NCBI GenBank assembly: GCA_937989585.1
Contig: CALKRW010000035.1
Span: 1 to 49,290, forward strand
DNA from: an uncultured Porphyromonadaceae bacterium
GTDB taxonomy: Bacteria > Bacteroidota > Bacteroidia > Bacteroidales > Muribaculaceae
DNA: 49,290 nucleotides
Reading direction: 5' to 3'
Part shown: positions 23,542 through 32,257 of the stretch, one piece after another
Layout of the letters: each line of letters starts with the position of its first letter
How positions within the stretch are numbered: position 1 is the stretch's first letter
Program-made: the position numbers and the translations under genes
The notes under the pieces: model-generated
What the model was told of the DNA's origin: nothing
Databases searched by the model: none
Seen by the model: the letters and a program-made list of their open reading frames with translations, nothing else

Positions 23542-26106
23542 ATGAAGATTTTTAGACCTCTCATTACCATTTTTGCCGCAATGTCGGTTTTCTTGCCCGC
23601 TCGGGCAATCGAGCCTTACAAGAATCCCTCTCTTTCCCCCGCCGAGCGTGCCGCTGACCTCTGCTCGCGTCTCACTCTCGAGGAAAAGGCTTCTCTGATG
23701 ATGAACTCGTCGCCGGCCATCGAACGGCTCGGCATCCCCGCTTTCGAATGGTGGAGCGAGGCCCTGCACGGTGTCGGCCGTAACGGTCTCGCCACGATTT
23801 TCCCCTCCTGCATCGGTATGGCCGCTTCTTTCGATGACAGCCTTATCGGCGATGTCTTCACCGCGGTTTCCGACGAGGGCCGTGCCAAAAACACCCTCGC
23901 TCGGCGCCAGGGCAAGATGGGCAAGTACAGAGGTCTGTCATTCTGGACCCCCACCATAAACATTTTCCGCGACCCTCGCTGGGGACGCGGTCAGGAGACC
24001 TATGGCGAGGACCCGTACATGAACGGACGCATGGGCACTGTAGTCGTAAAGTCGCTCCAGGGCCCCACGGATACAAAATACCGCAAACTCCTTGCATGCG
24101 CCAAGCACTTCGCCGTCCACAGCGGTCCCGAGAGCACGCGCCACAGCCTTAACCTCGACAACATCAGCCCCCGCGACCTCTGGGAGACTTACCTCCCGGC
24201 CTTTGAGGTCCTTGTCAAGGATGCCGGTGTCCGAGAGGTCATGTGTGCCTACCAGCGCCTCGACGGCAAGGCTTGCTGCGGCTCCGACCAACTTCTTCAG
24301 CAGATTCTTCGCGACAAGTGGGGCTACGACGGTCTTGTTGTCAGCGACTGCGGCGCCATCAACGATTTCTATCTTCCCAAGCGTCACGGAGTTGCCAAGG
24401 ATGCTCCCGCCGCTTCGGCCCTCGCTGTGCTCAGCGGCACCGACGTTGAGTGTGGTCAGATCTATAAGAATCTTCCCGAGGCTGTACGCCGCGGCGACAT
24501 CAAGGAATCCGACATCGACGTCAGTCTCCGCCGCCTCCTCGAGGCCCGCTTCTCGCTCGGCGACTTTGACCCCGACTCGCTTGTCGAGTGGACCAGAATT
24601 CCCATGAGCGTGGTCGACTGTCAGAAACACCGCGACCTCGCCCTGCAGATGGCACGCGAGCAGTGCGTCCTTCTCAAGAACGACGGCATCCTTCCTCTCC
24701 GCAAGGACGCCAAGGTCATGGTCATGGGTCCCAACGCCATCGACTCGACCATGCAATGGGGTATTTACTACGGCGTTCCCTCGCATACCGTAACCGTCCT
24801 TCAGGGCATCGAGAATATTGTCGGCAAGGTTCCCTACTCCCGCGCCTCGACTATCACCGCCCTCAGGGAGAGCGAGAGCATCATGGGCGACATGCTCGCC
24901 CCCGACGGCAGCAAGGGTATGCTCGGCCGCTACTGGAACAACACCCGCATGGAGGGCAAGCCTGCAGCAACTGCCTCTTATTCTTCTCCCATCCATCTTG
25001 ACAATGGTGGCAACACTGTTTTCGCCCCGGGTGTCGCACTCACCGACTTCACCGCCACCCTCAACGGATCCTTCAACGCTCCGGCTGACGAGGTCCTCGA
25101 CATCGTCCTCTACAACGATGACGGCCTGCGCATCATCGTCAACGGCGACACTATCCACAACCGCTGGAAGGCAGAGGCACTGAACTATCGCACCATCCAG
25201 TTGCCTGTCAAGAAAGGTCAGCACTATGATATCCAGGTCGACTACATGGCCCTTGACAATGACAACGCCCTCAACTTCGACATCACCCGCCAGCGTGACG
25301 TCACCGTCGACGAGATTGTCGACCGTGCGAAAGATGTTGATGTTGTCATCTTCGTCGGCGGTATCTCCCCCGCTCTCGAGCGCGAGCAGGCTCGCGTCAA
25401 GGAACCCGGATTCAGTGGCGGCGACCGTACAAGCATCGAACTTCCCCAATGCCAGCGTGACATCCTTGCATCCCTCCACCGTGCCGGCAAGAAGGTTGTC
25501 CTCGTCAACTGCAGTGGTTCTGCCGTGGCTCTCGAGCCTGAAGCCACTTCTTGCGACGCCATACTTCAGGCATGGTATCCCGGTCAGGAAGGCGGCACCG
25601 CCATCGCCGAGATTCTTTACGGCGAGACAAATCCCTCCGGCAAACTTCCCGTCACTTTCTACACTGACGATTCGCAGGTTCCCGCCGATTTCGAGGACTA
25701 CAGCATGAATTTCCGCACCTACCGCTATCTCAAGTCTGAGCCGCTCTATCACTTCGGTCACGGCCTCTCGTACACTTCCTTCGACATATCCAAACCCTCA
25801 TACAAGGACGGCAAGGTCACTGTCACCGTAAAGAACACAGGCAAGACAGCCGGCACCGAGATTGTCCAGGTCTACATCCGTCGCCCCGACGATGTCAACG
25901 GTCCTAACAAGACTCTCCGCGGCTATGAGCGTGTCTCTCTCGCTCCGGGCGAGTCCCGAAAGGTCGTTATCGACATGCCCCGCGAGAATTTCAAGGTCTG
26001 GGACAGCGCTTCCGAATCCATGAAGGTTCTTCCCGGCGAATACATACTTATGACAGGCAATTCTTCTGCCGACAGGGACCTCAAGTCCATCAAGGTTAAG
26101 ATATGA
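23542..26106 (+). CDS. GH3 beta-xylosidase/beta-glucosidase with inserted PA14 module
   Basis: An 854-residue exported glycosidase. The ATG at 23542 is chosen because a terminator and a promoter lie between it and the open frame start at 23431, and because a clean signal peptide (MKIFRPLITIF...ARA) begins here. The GH3 N-domain has FEWWSEALHGVGRNG, DPRWGRGQETYGEDP, CAKHFAVHSGPE and the nucleophile motif GLVVSDCGAIND. The second domain is split by a PA14-like insert (about residues 455-600, LGRYWNN to NGDTIHNRW). A fibronectin III-like domain ends the protein. This order is typical of Bacteroidetes GH3 beta-xylosidases. Its GH43 partner and the xyl genes upstream support xylosidase activity. 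No C-terminal surface tag, so probably periplasmic. Confidence 0.92.
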   Translation: MKIFRPLITIFAAMSVFLPARAIEPYKNPSLSPAERAADLCSRLTLEEKASLMMNSSPAIERLGIPAFEWWSEALHGVGRNGLATIFPSCIGMAASFDDSLIGDVFTAVSDEGRAKNTLARRQGKMGKYRGLSFWTPTINIFRDPRWGRGQETYGEDPYMNGRMGTVVVKSLQGPTDTKYRKLLACAKHFAVHSGPESTRHSLNLDNISPRDLWETYLPAFEVLVKDAGVREVMCAYQRLDGKACCGSDQLLQQILRDKWGYDGLVVSDCGAINDFYLPKRHGVAKDAPAASALAVLSGTDVECGQIYKNLPEAVRRGDIKESDIDVSLRRLLEARFSLGDFDPDSLVEWTRIPMSVVDCQKHRDLALQMAREQCVLLKNDGILPLRKDAKVMVMGPNAIDSTMQWGIYYGVPSHTVTVLQGIENIVGKVPYSRASTITALRESESIMGDMLAPDGSKGMLGRYWNNTRMEGKPAATASYSSPIHLDNGGNTVFAPGVALTDFTATLNGSFNAPADEVLDIVLYNDDGLRIIVNGDTIHNRWKAEALNYRTIQLPVKKGQHYDIQVDYMALDNDNALNFDITRQRDVTVDEIVDRAKDVDVVIFVGGISPALEREQARVKEPGFSGGDRTSIELPQCQRDILASLHRAGKKVVLVNCSGSAVALEPEATSCDAILQAWYPGQEGGTAIAEILYGETNPSGKLPVTFYTDDSQVPADFEDYSMNFRTYRYLKSEPLYHFGHGLSYTSFDISKPSYKDGKVTVTVKNTGKTAGTEIVQVYIRRPDDVNGPNKTLRGYERVSLAPGESRKVVIDMPRENFKVWDSASESMKVLPGEYILMTGNSSADRDLKSIKVKI

Positions 26107-27782
26107 GAAAATCCGTCCTTCTCCTTTCGGCGATTGCCGTCGCCCTCTCCTCTCACGCCGAGACTGTATTTCGCAGTTTCGAATACAGCGGCAACGACGA
26201 TTATTATAACGCCAACCCTCTCGACGGCAACGGCTTCTATAATCCTGTCATAGCGGGCTGGGCGTCCGACCCCAGCGTGGTACGCCACGGTGATGACTAC
26301 TGGCTCGTTACCTCCACCTTCGGGTATTACCCCGGTGTGCCTCTGTACCATAGCAACGATCTTGTCAACTGGCGACTCGTACGCAACATCCTCGACCGTC
26401 CGTCCCAGTTAGACGGTCTGCGCGGCCAGTCCCTCGACAAGGGTGGCATCTATGCGCCGCACATCTCCTACAATCCGGCCAACGGTCTTTTCTATATGGT
26501 CACCACTGACACCGGCCGCAAACTTCCCCACTTCTATGTAACCGCCACCGACCCTGCCGGAGACTGGAGCGACCCTGTTTACCTCAACGGCATTGACGGC
26601 ATCGACCCCTCGTTCTTCTTCGATGACAACGGCGAGGCATATATCGTGTTCAAGGAGGATACCGCCGGCAAGCCCCGCACCGGAGCCACACGCTTCATCC
26701 GCTTCATCCGCTTTGACGTCGCCTCCGGCAACACCGTGGGCGAGTCATGGCCGCTCAACGAACAGGGTGTTTCCCCCGACGACCGCTTCGCCCGCTCCGA
26801 AGGTCCGCACATCTACAAGATTGACGGCCTATATTACCTCCTTACCGCCGAAGGAGGTACCGGCAACAACCACTCGGCCAACATCTACCGTGCCAACAAC
26901 ATCCGCGGCCCCTGGCTTCGTTCCGGACGCAACCCCATCCTCACTCAGCGGCTCCTCAAGCCTACACGCTCCAATCCCGTCACATGCAGCGGTCACGCCG
27001 ACTTCGTCCAGACACCGCAGGGTGACTGGTTCGCGGTTTTCCTTGCCTGCCGTCCCGGTCCCGGCAACTTCCAGGCACTCGGTCGCGAGACATTCCTCAT
27101 GCCCGTCCGCTGGAGCACCGACCGCTGGCCCTTCATCACCCAAGGCGAAGACACTGTTCCTCTGCGCATCGACCGTCCTGGCATGGTGCGCCGTGACGAC
27201 TCACAGCAGAGCGGCAACTTCACATGGTCCGATGATTTCTCTGGCAAAACCCTCCGCCCCGAATGGCTCTCGCTTCGCGGCGACGCCTCCCCCTACTATT
27301 CGCTGGGCAAAAAAGGCCTTGTCATGAAACCCTCTCCCGACAACAGCAGTTCCAAAGGCGTCCCCGCATTCCTAGGACGACGCATTCAGCACCACAAATT
27401 CTCGGCGAACACCACTATTACCAAACTCCCTTCCGCCAACGAACGTTCCGGCCTGCTGATAGTCCGCAACGAGAACGCACAGTACTTCCTCGCCGCCGAC
27501 CGCGACAAAGTCTCCCTCATCCGCATCGAACGCAAAGGCCGCGAAACCCTCGCCGAAGCACCCCACAACACCCCCGCCGCCCTCACCAAAAAGCCCCAAA
27601 ACGTCCCCGCAGGCCTCACCCTCCGCATCGACAGCGACGGCAAGGCCCTACGATTCTCCTTCCGCACAGCCAAAAGCGACTGGCAGACCCTCGCCGACAG
27701 CATCGACGCCTCCCACATCAGTTGCGACCGCACCGGCGGCTTCACCGGCACCACCCTCGGCCCCTACACCGAACCCCTCTGA
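26103..27782 (+). CDS. GH43 beta-xylosidase/alpha-L-arabinofuranosidase
   Basis: A 559-residue exported enzyme whose ATG overlaps the GH3 stop (ATGA), so the two are translationally coupled. A signal peptide (1-19) precedes a five-bladed GH43 propeller with NPVIAGWASDPSVV (general base Asp), the pKa-modulating Asp in DGIDPSFFFDD and the acid Glu in ARSEGPHIYK. The C-terminal ~200 residues (from TWSDDFSGKTL) are a beta-sandwich of the GH43_C2/DUF1349 type, common in arabinoxylan-active members. It would release xylose or arabinose from xylo- or arabino-oligosaccharides in the periplasm. The subfamily was not determined. Confidence 0.9.
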   Translation: MRKSVLLLSAIAVALSSHAETVFRSFEYSGNDDYYNANPLDGNGFYNPVIAGWASDPSVVRHGDDYWLVTSTFGYYPGVPLYHSNDLVNWRLVRNILDRPSQLDGLRGQSLDKGGIYAPHISYNPANGLFYMVTTDTGRKLPHFYVTATDPAGDWSDPVYLNGIDGIDPSFFFDDNGEAYIVFKEDTAGKPRTGATRFIRFIRFDVASGNTVGESWPLNEQGVSPDDRFARSEGPHIYKIDGLYYLLTAEGGTGNNHSANIYRANNIRGPWLRSGRNPILTQRLLKPTRSNPVTCSGHADFVQTPQGDWFAVFLACRPGPGNFQALGRETFLMPVRWSTDRWPFITQGEDTVPLRIDRPGMVRRDDSQQSGNFTWSDDFSGKTLRPEWLSLRGDASPYYSLGKKGLVMKPSPDNSSSKGVPAFLGRRIQHHKFSANTTITKLPSANERSGLLIVRNENAQYFLAADRDKVSLIRIERKGRETLAEAPHNTPAALTKKPQNVPAGLTLRIDSDGKALRFSFRTAKSDWQTLADSIDASHISCDRTGGFTGTTLGPYTEPL

Positions 27783-27875
27783 TTCCCACCCATACTTCAG
27801 GCACCAACCGCCCGTTTTTATCAGCGATTCTTCCCAACTCTCCATCTTCTCATTGAACTCTCAAACATATAGTAT

Positions 27876-29591
27876 ATGCCATTACCTATAAACATAGAAG
27901 ATTTGCTAAATAAGCAAAAGATCGAATCCAACCGCATTGAGTTCAAGAGTGGATGGAATCCTGATAAAATTTATCATACAATCTGTGCTTTTGCTACCGA
28001 TTTGGAAAATACAGGTGGCGGTTATATCATTGTCGGTGTAGAGCAAGATGAAAATGAAATTGCCAAGCGTCCGGTGAAAGGCTTGCCGATTGAAACCATT
28101 GACGGTATTATGAAAGATATGGTGGGATATGATGCAAAAATCACATCATCCAATCTTAGGTCGGTTGCTTATAATACACGAGTCTCAAAGGAAGAGGTTG
28201 ATGGGAAGATTATACTTGCAATTTGGGTTCCTACGGGTCCAAACAGACCTTATTGTGTGCCCGAAAGCGTTGTTTCTAAAGGGAAGTCGCCTATCAAATA
28301 TTATATTCGTAGCAAGGCTTCTACCATAGAGGCAAAAGGCGAAACGCTGGATGAAGTGCGCGACTTAGCCGATCGCACCCCTTTTGATGAACGAGGAAAT
28401 GAAGCAATTAAAATTGAAGATATTTCCGGTGTTCTGGTATACGAACATCTGAAAACTGTAAAAAGTAAATTAGCCGAGAATTTTACAAGTCGACCGCTGG
28501 AAGATATTCTTGATGAAATGAATCTGTTGACGGGCCCGACAGAAAACCGCCTTATAAAAAATGTTGCGGCAATGATGTTTTGCGAACATCCAGAAAAGTT
28601 TTTCCCGGCAACTCAGGTTGATATAGTCCTTTTTCCGGAGGGAAGTATAGAAAATCCGGATGTTTTGATCGAGATCCCAAAGATTGTTGGCCCCGTTCCA
28701 AAAATGATCAATGAAACTCTGACTTATTTACGAACTAATGTCATTAAAAAACGGATTTCAAAGCCGACTGATAATGAGAAGTCAGACAAAGCATATAATT
28801 ATCCTTATCAGGCGTTTGAAGAATCTGTAGTCAATGCATTGTACCATCGTGATTATCAAGAACGCGAACCGGTAGAAATTACCATAGAACCGACCCATAT
28901 TGACATATTGAGTTATTCCGGACCGGATCGGTCTATAACCGCAGAAGCGATAAAAGCCGCACAGAGATTGAAGGCCAGAAGATACCGAAACCGCAGATTG
29001 GGCGATTTTCTTAAAGAATTGGATTTGACAGAAGGTCGTGCAACCGGAATTCCAACGATTCAAAAGTCTATACAAGGCAATGGTTCAGAAAAAGCCACTA
29101 TAGAAACGGATGATAACAGAACTTATTTCTTGATGACCATCCCTTGTCGTGGAGATATGATCAATTCCAACGGATTGGATAATGTGCCTGAATCTCATCA
29201 CGACCTTGACGCCCGACTTTTACAGATACTTGGACAGTCATTTGTCAAAGTCCAAACATCTGTATACCAATGCAATATAACAGACAAAAAACAACTTTTA
29301 CAGATACTTGAACAGTTATCTGTCAAAGTCTGGGACAAAGCAAAGAAAACTGCTGACAAGTCATTGCTATGCCAATATACAATTGAGTCAATCGACTATC
29401 TAAACATCAATCCATCAACTATCAAAGAGATAATTAGTTTTATTAATCATCCGGACAGTACTGAATTTAGGCGAAAGATTTTAAATCCTTTGATTAACTT
29501 GGGATATGTGACTATGACGAATCCTGACAAACCAACAAGTTCTAAGCAAAAATATACACTGACTGATTTCGGAAGAAAGTTATTTAACTAA
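27876..29591 (+). CDS. AlbA_2 / HATPase_c_4 type ATP-binding regulator
   Basis: A 571-residue cytoplasmic protein with no signal peptide. The N-terminus has the AlbA_2 (Schlafen-like) DNA-binding pattern ESNRIEFKSGW and GGGYIIVGVEQDENE. The middle has a GHKL-like ATPase of the HATPase_c_4 type, with EESVVNALYHRDYQEREPVE, DILSYSGPDRSI and EGRATGIPTIQKSI. The C-terminus includes a winged-helix-like part (FRRKILNPLINLGYVTMTNP...KQKYTLTDFG). Such proteins are annotated as ATP-dependent DNA helicase-related or transcriptional regulators, with no defined target. The gene is clearly richer in AT than the enzymes upstream and differs in codon choice, which suggests separate ancestry. It contains a short internal duplication. 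Confidence 0.85.
   Translation: MPLPINIEDLLNKQKIESNRIEFKSGWNPDKIYHTICAFATDLENTGGGYIIVGVEQDENEIAKRPVKGLPIETIDGIMKDMVGYDAKITSSNLRSVAYNTRVSKEEVDGKIILAIWVPTGPNRPYCVPESVVSKGKSPIKYYIRSKASTIEAKGETLDEVRDLADRTPFDERGNEAIKIEDISGVLVYEHLKTVKSKLAENFTSRPLEDILDEMNLLTGPTENRLIKNVAAMMFCEHPEKFFPATQVDIVLFPEGSIENPDVLIEIPKIVGPVPKMINETLTYLRTNVIKKRISKPTDNEKSDKAYNYPYQAFEESVVNALYHRDYQEREPVEITIEPTHIDILSYSGPDRSITAEAIKAAQRLKARRYRNRRLGDFLKELDLTEGRATGIPTIQKSIQGNGSEKATIETDDNRTYFLMTIPCRGDMINSNGLDNVPESHHDLDARLLQILGQSFVKVQTSVYQCNITDKKQLLQILEQLSVKVWDKAKKTADKSLLCQYTIESIDYLNINPSTIKEIISFINHPDSTEFRRKILNPLINLGYVTMTNPDKPTSSKQKYTLTDFGRKLFN
29217..29330 (+). repeat. in-frame imperfect direct repeat, 36 nt at 78-nt offset
   Basis: 29217-29252 and 29295-29330 are nearly the same (CTTTTACAGATACTTG, then ACAGT and GTCAAAGTC, with 3 differences). 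The offset is 26 codons, so the protein repeats LLQILGQSFVKV as LLQILEQLSVKV without a frame change. Confidence 0.85.
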
Positions 29592-30377
29592 AAAATTTTA
29601 CGGTTATAACGAACCTTGAAAACCTGACGCCGAAGAAATCTTGACCAACTTCGTCCATACAGTGCATAATGACTGGTGAGCATTTTCCTAACCCTTCCAT
29701 CCCCCACAACATTTAACCCCTCCCCCTACTCTTCGATATTCTCGGGGTAATCGCGATTCTCAAGTTTCTCGAGCACCCATACTCTCCCCATTCACCGTTT
29801 ACAAAATCCAATCCTCCTGCCTCTCCCACCCCCTCTGAAACCCGATTCCTCTGATAACTCTAATTCCTCTGATTCCACCCCAAATCCCTCGACTGGTAAA
29901 GCCCATCAATCCTAAGCCTAAATCCCGCCAACCCCTCTCTAATCGATTGCCGATTTTTAGCCTTACACACCATCATTGTCGCGAAAAATAATTACCTTTG
30001 TAATCTAAGCACCGCCTGCAGAATGGCCTCACCCCACACTACATTTCCCCTCCCCTTATCCTTCGGGATTCTCGGGTTAATCGAGATTCTCGGGTTAATC
30101 GGGACCTCTTCCTCTACCATCTCCCCACCTACACCTCCAATCCCTCCCCCAACTACAATCTTCCTATTTCACCCAATTTCAAAGAGAGTTAAAGGCCACC
30201 CAACTTTTAACCATCTTTTTGTTCTCCATAAACTTTTATCAATATCATCTATTTAAAACCAAGCCAAATGTGGCTCCAATATTGACTTAACCATATATCA
30301 AGAGTTGTTGTTTTAGACCCATTACAAAAACTTTCATTCCCTTATCTCGATAAAAGCCCTGAAATTTAATTTTTAAA
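29592..30377. other. non-coding, pyrimidine-rich spacer with short repeats
   Basis: No credible gene is seen here. The plus strand is strongly C/T-rich from about 29680 to 30180. Short related units recur: ATTCTCGGGGTAATCG at 29738, a tandem pair at 30068-30103, and ATTCCTCTGATTCC at 29863, which is seen again at 32001. A TACCTTTG promoter-like box lies at 29993-30000 but no recognisable gene follows it. The stretch could be decayed sequence or a landing site for repeats. Confidence 0.6.
30068..30103 (+). repeat. tandem repeat of an 18-bp unit (2 copies)
   Basis: ATTCTCGGGTTAATCG occurs at 30068-30083 and again at 30086-30101, with a diverged third copy (one base change) at 29738-29753. Confidence 0.8.
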
Positions 30378-30380
30378 TTT

Positions 30381-30412
30381 GTTGGTTATTAAGGATTTTA
30401 TCAGTAATTTTG
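30381..30412 (+). promoter_or_regulatory. promoter upstream of RNA element copy A
   Basis: TAATTTTG (30405-30412) fits TAnnTTTG; GTTG (30381-30384) is a near -33 box at 20 nt. The -7 box ends 73 bp before the RNA element, as in copy B (78 bp). A GACCCG/CGGGTC hairpin starts directly at the -7 box end. Confidence 0.5.
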
Positions 30413-30485
30413 ACCCGCAATCACTCTCAAAGATTCTTCGGGTCGAAATAGGTGATAGCATAATAAATTTTGGATGCGTTTACTT

Positions 30486-30726
30486 GACGCTCTTTCTTGA
30501 CGTTCAGAAACCTGGAAAATTTCTAATCGTAGTCAGGATTTGAGACAGAAGTAGACGTCTTATGTGAATATGATAGTCAATGTCAACACGTGTGTGCTGG
30601 CTATTGGCATATTTTTCATATTCCGCGTGAGGCCTCTGCAAACTGTCCGTTCTACTACGATGGGCAATTCCAGGGCCTCTGAACGTGAGAACGGACAAAA
30701 GTACGGCTCTCACGCGTTCTTTTTTA
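30486..30726 (+). ncRNA. repeated structured RNA element, copy A
   Basis: A ~240-nt non-coding segment similar to 43848-44088. Conserved blocks are GACGCTCTTTC at the 5' end, CATATTC-GCGTGAGGC, TGTCCGTTCTACTA and GAACGGACA...GTACGGCTCTCACGC at the 3' end. Stems: outer CGCGTGAG (30624-30631) with CTCACGCG (30709-30716); inner TGTCCGTTC (30644-30652) with GAACGGACA (30689-30697), both perfect. A variable hairpin GTCAAT/ATTGGC (30576-30581/30603-30608) precedes them. GGCC at 30631-30634 may pair with GGCC at 30674-30677, crossing the inner stem as a pseudoknot. TTCTTTTTT after the outer stem resembles a terminator. The open frames in it do not match those of copy B (single-base indels), so it is RNA, not protein. 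It is either a free small RNA or the leader of the gene at 30775. Confidence 0.65.
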
Positions 30727-30774
30727 TAATAATCTATATGCTTCAGAGGAGAGACCTGCAGCGCCATTAATAAT

Positions 30775-31506
30775 ATGAAACTGCGAAATCTACTTCTATG
30801 CTTACTGTTTTGTGCGTCCGCAGCATCAGCACATGACGTAATCACGAAAACCGACGGCTCTAAACTTGAGGCAAAGGTTGAGGAAATCACCGACACTTTT
30901 GTACGCTACCGTAAGGCTTCTAATCCAAACGGTCCAGTCTACACTGTACCTTTGACTTCGGTACTGACAATCACCTATGAAAACGGCTCGATAGACAATT
31001 TTAATTCCAAAAGCCCGGTTACACAAATTTCCTCAGAAAACAAATCCAAGAATTATGCTGAAAACATGGATAATACTATTTCAGGAACAATGTCAGATGC
31101 GGAATTAATAAAACTGAACAACAGCGGATTGATTAACGTTGATGTGAAAGATTTGTATTCGAGTGCACGTAAGAAGCGTATTATTGGCTGGTCAGGCGGA
31201 GGTGCAATAATTGCAATTGGACTCGTAGCCGCATATTTCGGATGGGAGCAATACCATTATACTGATGTTTTTTGGGCTATTGCCGGCGGTTCTTTCGTTG
31301 CTGCAACCGCTTGGTGCGTCGGATTTAATCTTAAGGCTAATTCGCTTGTCAGGAAAGCACATGAGATAGAGATGTATTCTTCTACCATTTTGGAAAATGA
31401 AATTTTACGGTTTGGCAACAGGTCGCTTACAGCCGGTGTCAACATGATGGGTAATCAAATGCTCCATACCCAAGGTGTCGGTTTATCATTGAAACTGAAT
31501 TTCTAA
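30775..31506 (+). CDS. exported membrane protein of unknown function
   Basis: A 243-residue protein with a signal peptide (1-19, ending ASA). The N-terminal domain DVITKTDGSKLEAKVEEI...YRKASNPNGPVYTV...TYENG is a recurring Bacteroidetes envelope module of unknown role. A hydrophobic pair of segments (about residues 141-158 and 166-183) spans or associates with the membrane, and the C-terminus ends in a beta-strand-like GLSLKLNF. It follows RNA element copy A by 48 bp and precedes a small lipoprotein by 19 bp, so the two genes form a unit. I do not recognise a specific function. Confidence 0.8.
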   Translation: MKLRNLLLCLLFCASAASAHDVITKTDGSKLEAKVEEITDTFVRYRKASNPNGPVYTVPLTSVLTITYENGSIDNFNSKSPVTQISSENKSKNYAENMDNTISGTMSDAELIKLNNSGLINVDVKDLYSSARKKRIIGWSGGGAIIAIGLVAAYFGWEQYHYTDVFWAIAGGSFVAATAWCVGFNLKANSLVRKAHEIEMYSSTILENEILRFGNRSLTAGVNMMGNQMLHTQGVGLSLKLNF

Positions 31507-31525
31507 CCATAAATATCAGAACAAT

Positions 31526-31894
31526 ATGCGTCACTTCCTATTATTCGGTATAGCATTGATTCTGCTCGCCGGACTTTCATCCTGTTCCCCAAAAATTTCA
31601 ACCCGCACTCTCAATGCCTACACCACTGTAGCAACAAACAATGTTAGTTATAACGAGTTGACAATGGATCTTGATGACAATCCAATAACATATACCATTG
31701 ACATCTCAACCAAGGAAGGCCAGATGAAACTTCGCAAACTATCTTTAGATGAAGCATGCGAGTTGGCTCTTGTTGAAGCCATCATGGCAAACAAATGTGC
31801 CACAATTTTCCAACCACAGTACACTCACCTTGTACAGAACGGCAAAGTACTTCGCGTTACCATTTACGGTTACCCGGCACGTTACAAGCATTGA
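31526..31894 (+). CDS. small lipoprotein of unknown function
   Basis: A 122-residue protein with a lipoprotein signal (LLAGLSSC, Cys at about residue 20). The mature part has a beta-rich first half and a conserved-looking helix with LSLDEACELALVEAIMANKCATI followed by QYTHLVQNGKVLRVTIYGYP. A cysteine pair is not evident. It is probably anchored in the outer or inner membrane and works with the membrane protein encoded just upstream. Function unknown. Confidence 0.75.
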   Translation: MRHFLLFGIALILLAGLSSCSPKISTRTLNAYTTVATNNVSYNELTMDLDDNPITYTIDISTKEGQMKLRKLSLDEACELALVEAIMANKCATIFQPQYTHLVQNGKVLRVTIYGYPARYKH

Positions 31895-31921
31895 TTCGTT
31901 ACAACTTCTACATTCTAACAG

Positions 31922-31955
31922 ATAGCCGCCTATAATAGACGGCTATTTGTTTATA
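31922..31955 (+). terminator. terminator after the small lipoprotein gene
   Basis: ATAGCCG (31922-31928) pairs with CGGCTAT (31940-31946), then TTGTTTATATA, 28 bp after the stop codon. Confidence 0.7.
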
Positions 31956-31995
31956 TACTAATGCATTTCCCGGAACCCCTCCTCTATCAAGATGG

Positions 31996-32014
31996 CTCTG
32001 ATTCCTCTGATTCC
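31996..32014 (+). repeat. copy of the dispersed CTCTGATTCC repeat
   Basis: CTCTGATTCCTCTGATTCC contains two 9-bp units and shares ATTCCTCTGATTCC with 29863-29876, in another non-coding stretch 2.1 kb away. Confidence 0.7.
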
Positions 32015-32145
32015 GACTAATTCCCCGGACGCTTAAAGCCTCCAAAAAACGTCTTTTTTCCTTAGTTTTCCTCTTGCTAATATTAAATCTTGTTAATTTT
32101 ACCAATCTATTCAGCCGGAGGGGTATTTTTCTTTTATTGTGATAT

Positions 32146-32208
32146 TAACTTTGCATTGTCAGTTTAATCGACGGAAGGCCTTTATCATGTGATCGTTCGA
32201 TTAAACTG
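32146..32208 (+). promoter_or_regulatory. promoter -7 box followed by a 12-bp inverted repeat
   Basis: TAACTTTG (32146-32153) is a good -7 box. The expected transcript begins in a perfect inverted repeat, CAGTTTAATCGA (32160-32171) with TCGATTAAACTG (32197-32208), enclosing a 25-nt loop. Such a 5'-terminal stem can protect or regulate an mRNA; it could also be a binding site. The 363-bp gap 31895-32257 contains this, the upstream terminator and the dispersed repeat, and nothing else that I see. Confidence 0.55.
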
Positions 32209-32257
32209 GCAATAATTTATTATAAACCATTTTTTAATCTATTAAACACACAAATCT

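Noticed and set aside
23938..25761. A 607-residue open frame on the minus strand opposite the GH3 gene
   Set aside because: Shadow of a strongly codon-biased gene; the GH3 motifs on the plus strand are complete.
30023..30256. A 77-residue Pro/Ser-rich frame after a promoter-like box
   Set aside because: It is built from the pyrimidine-rich repeats and has no recognisable protein pattern.
30564..30770. A 68-residue frame inside RNA element copy A
   Set aside because: Same reason as for copy B; it also ends at the terminator-like T-run and has no homologous frame in copy B.
31908..32105. A 65-residue minus-strand frame
   Set aside because: It covers a terminator and the dispersed repeat and begins and ends without any gene-like signal.
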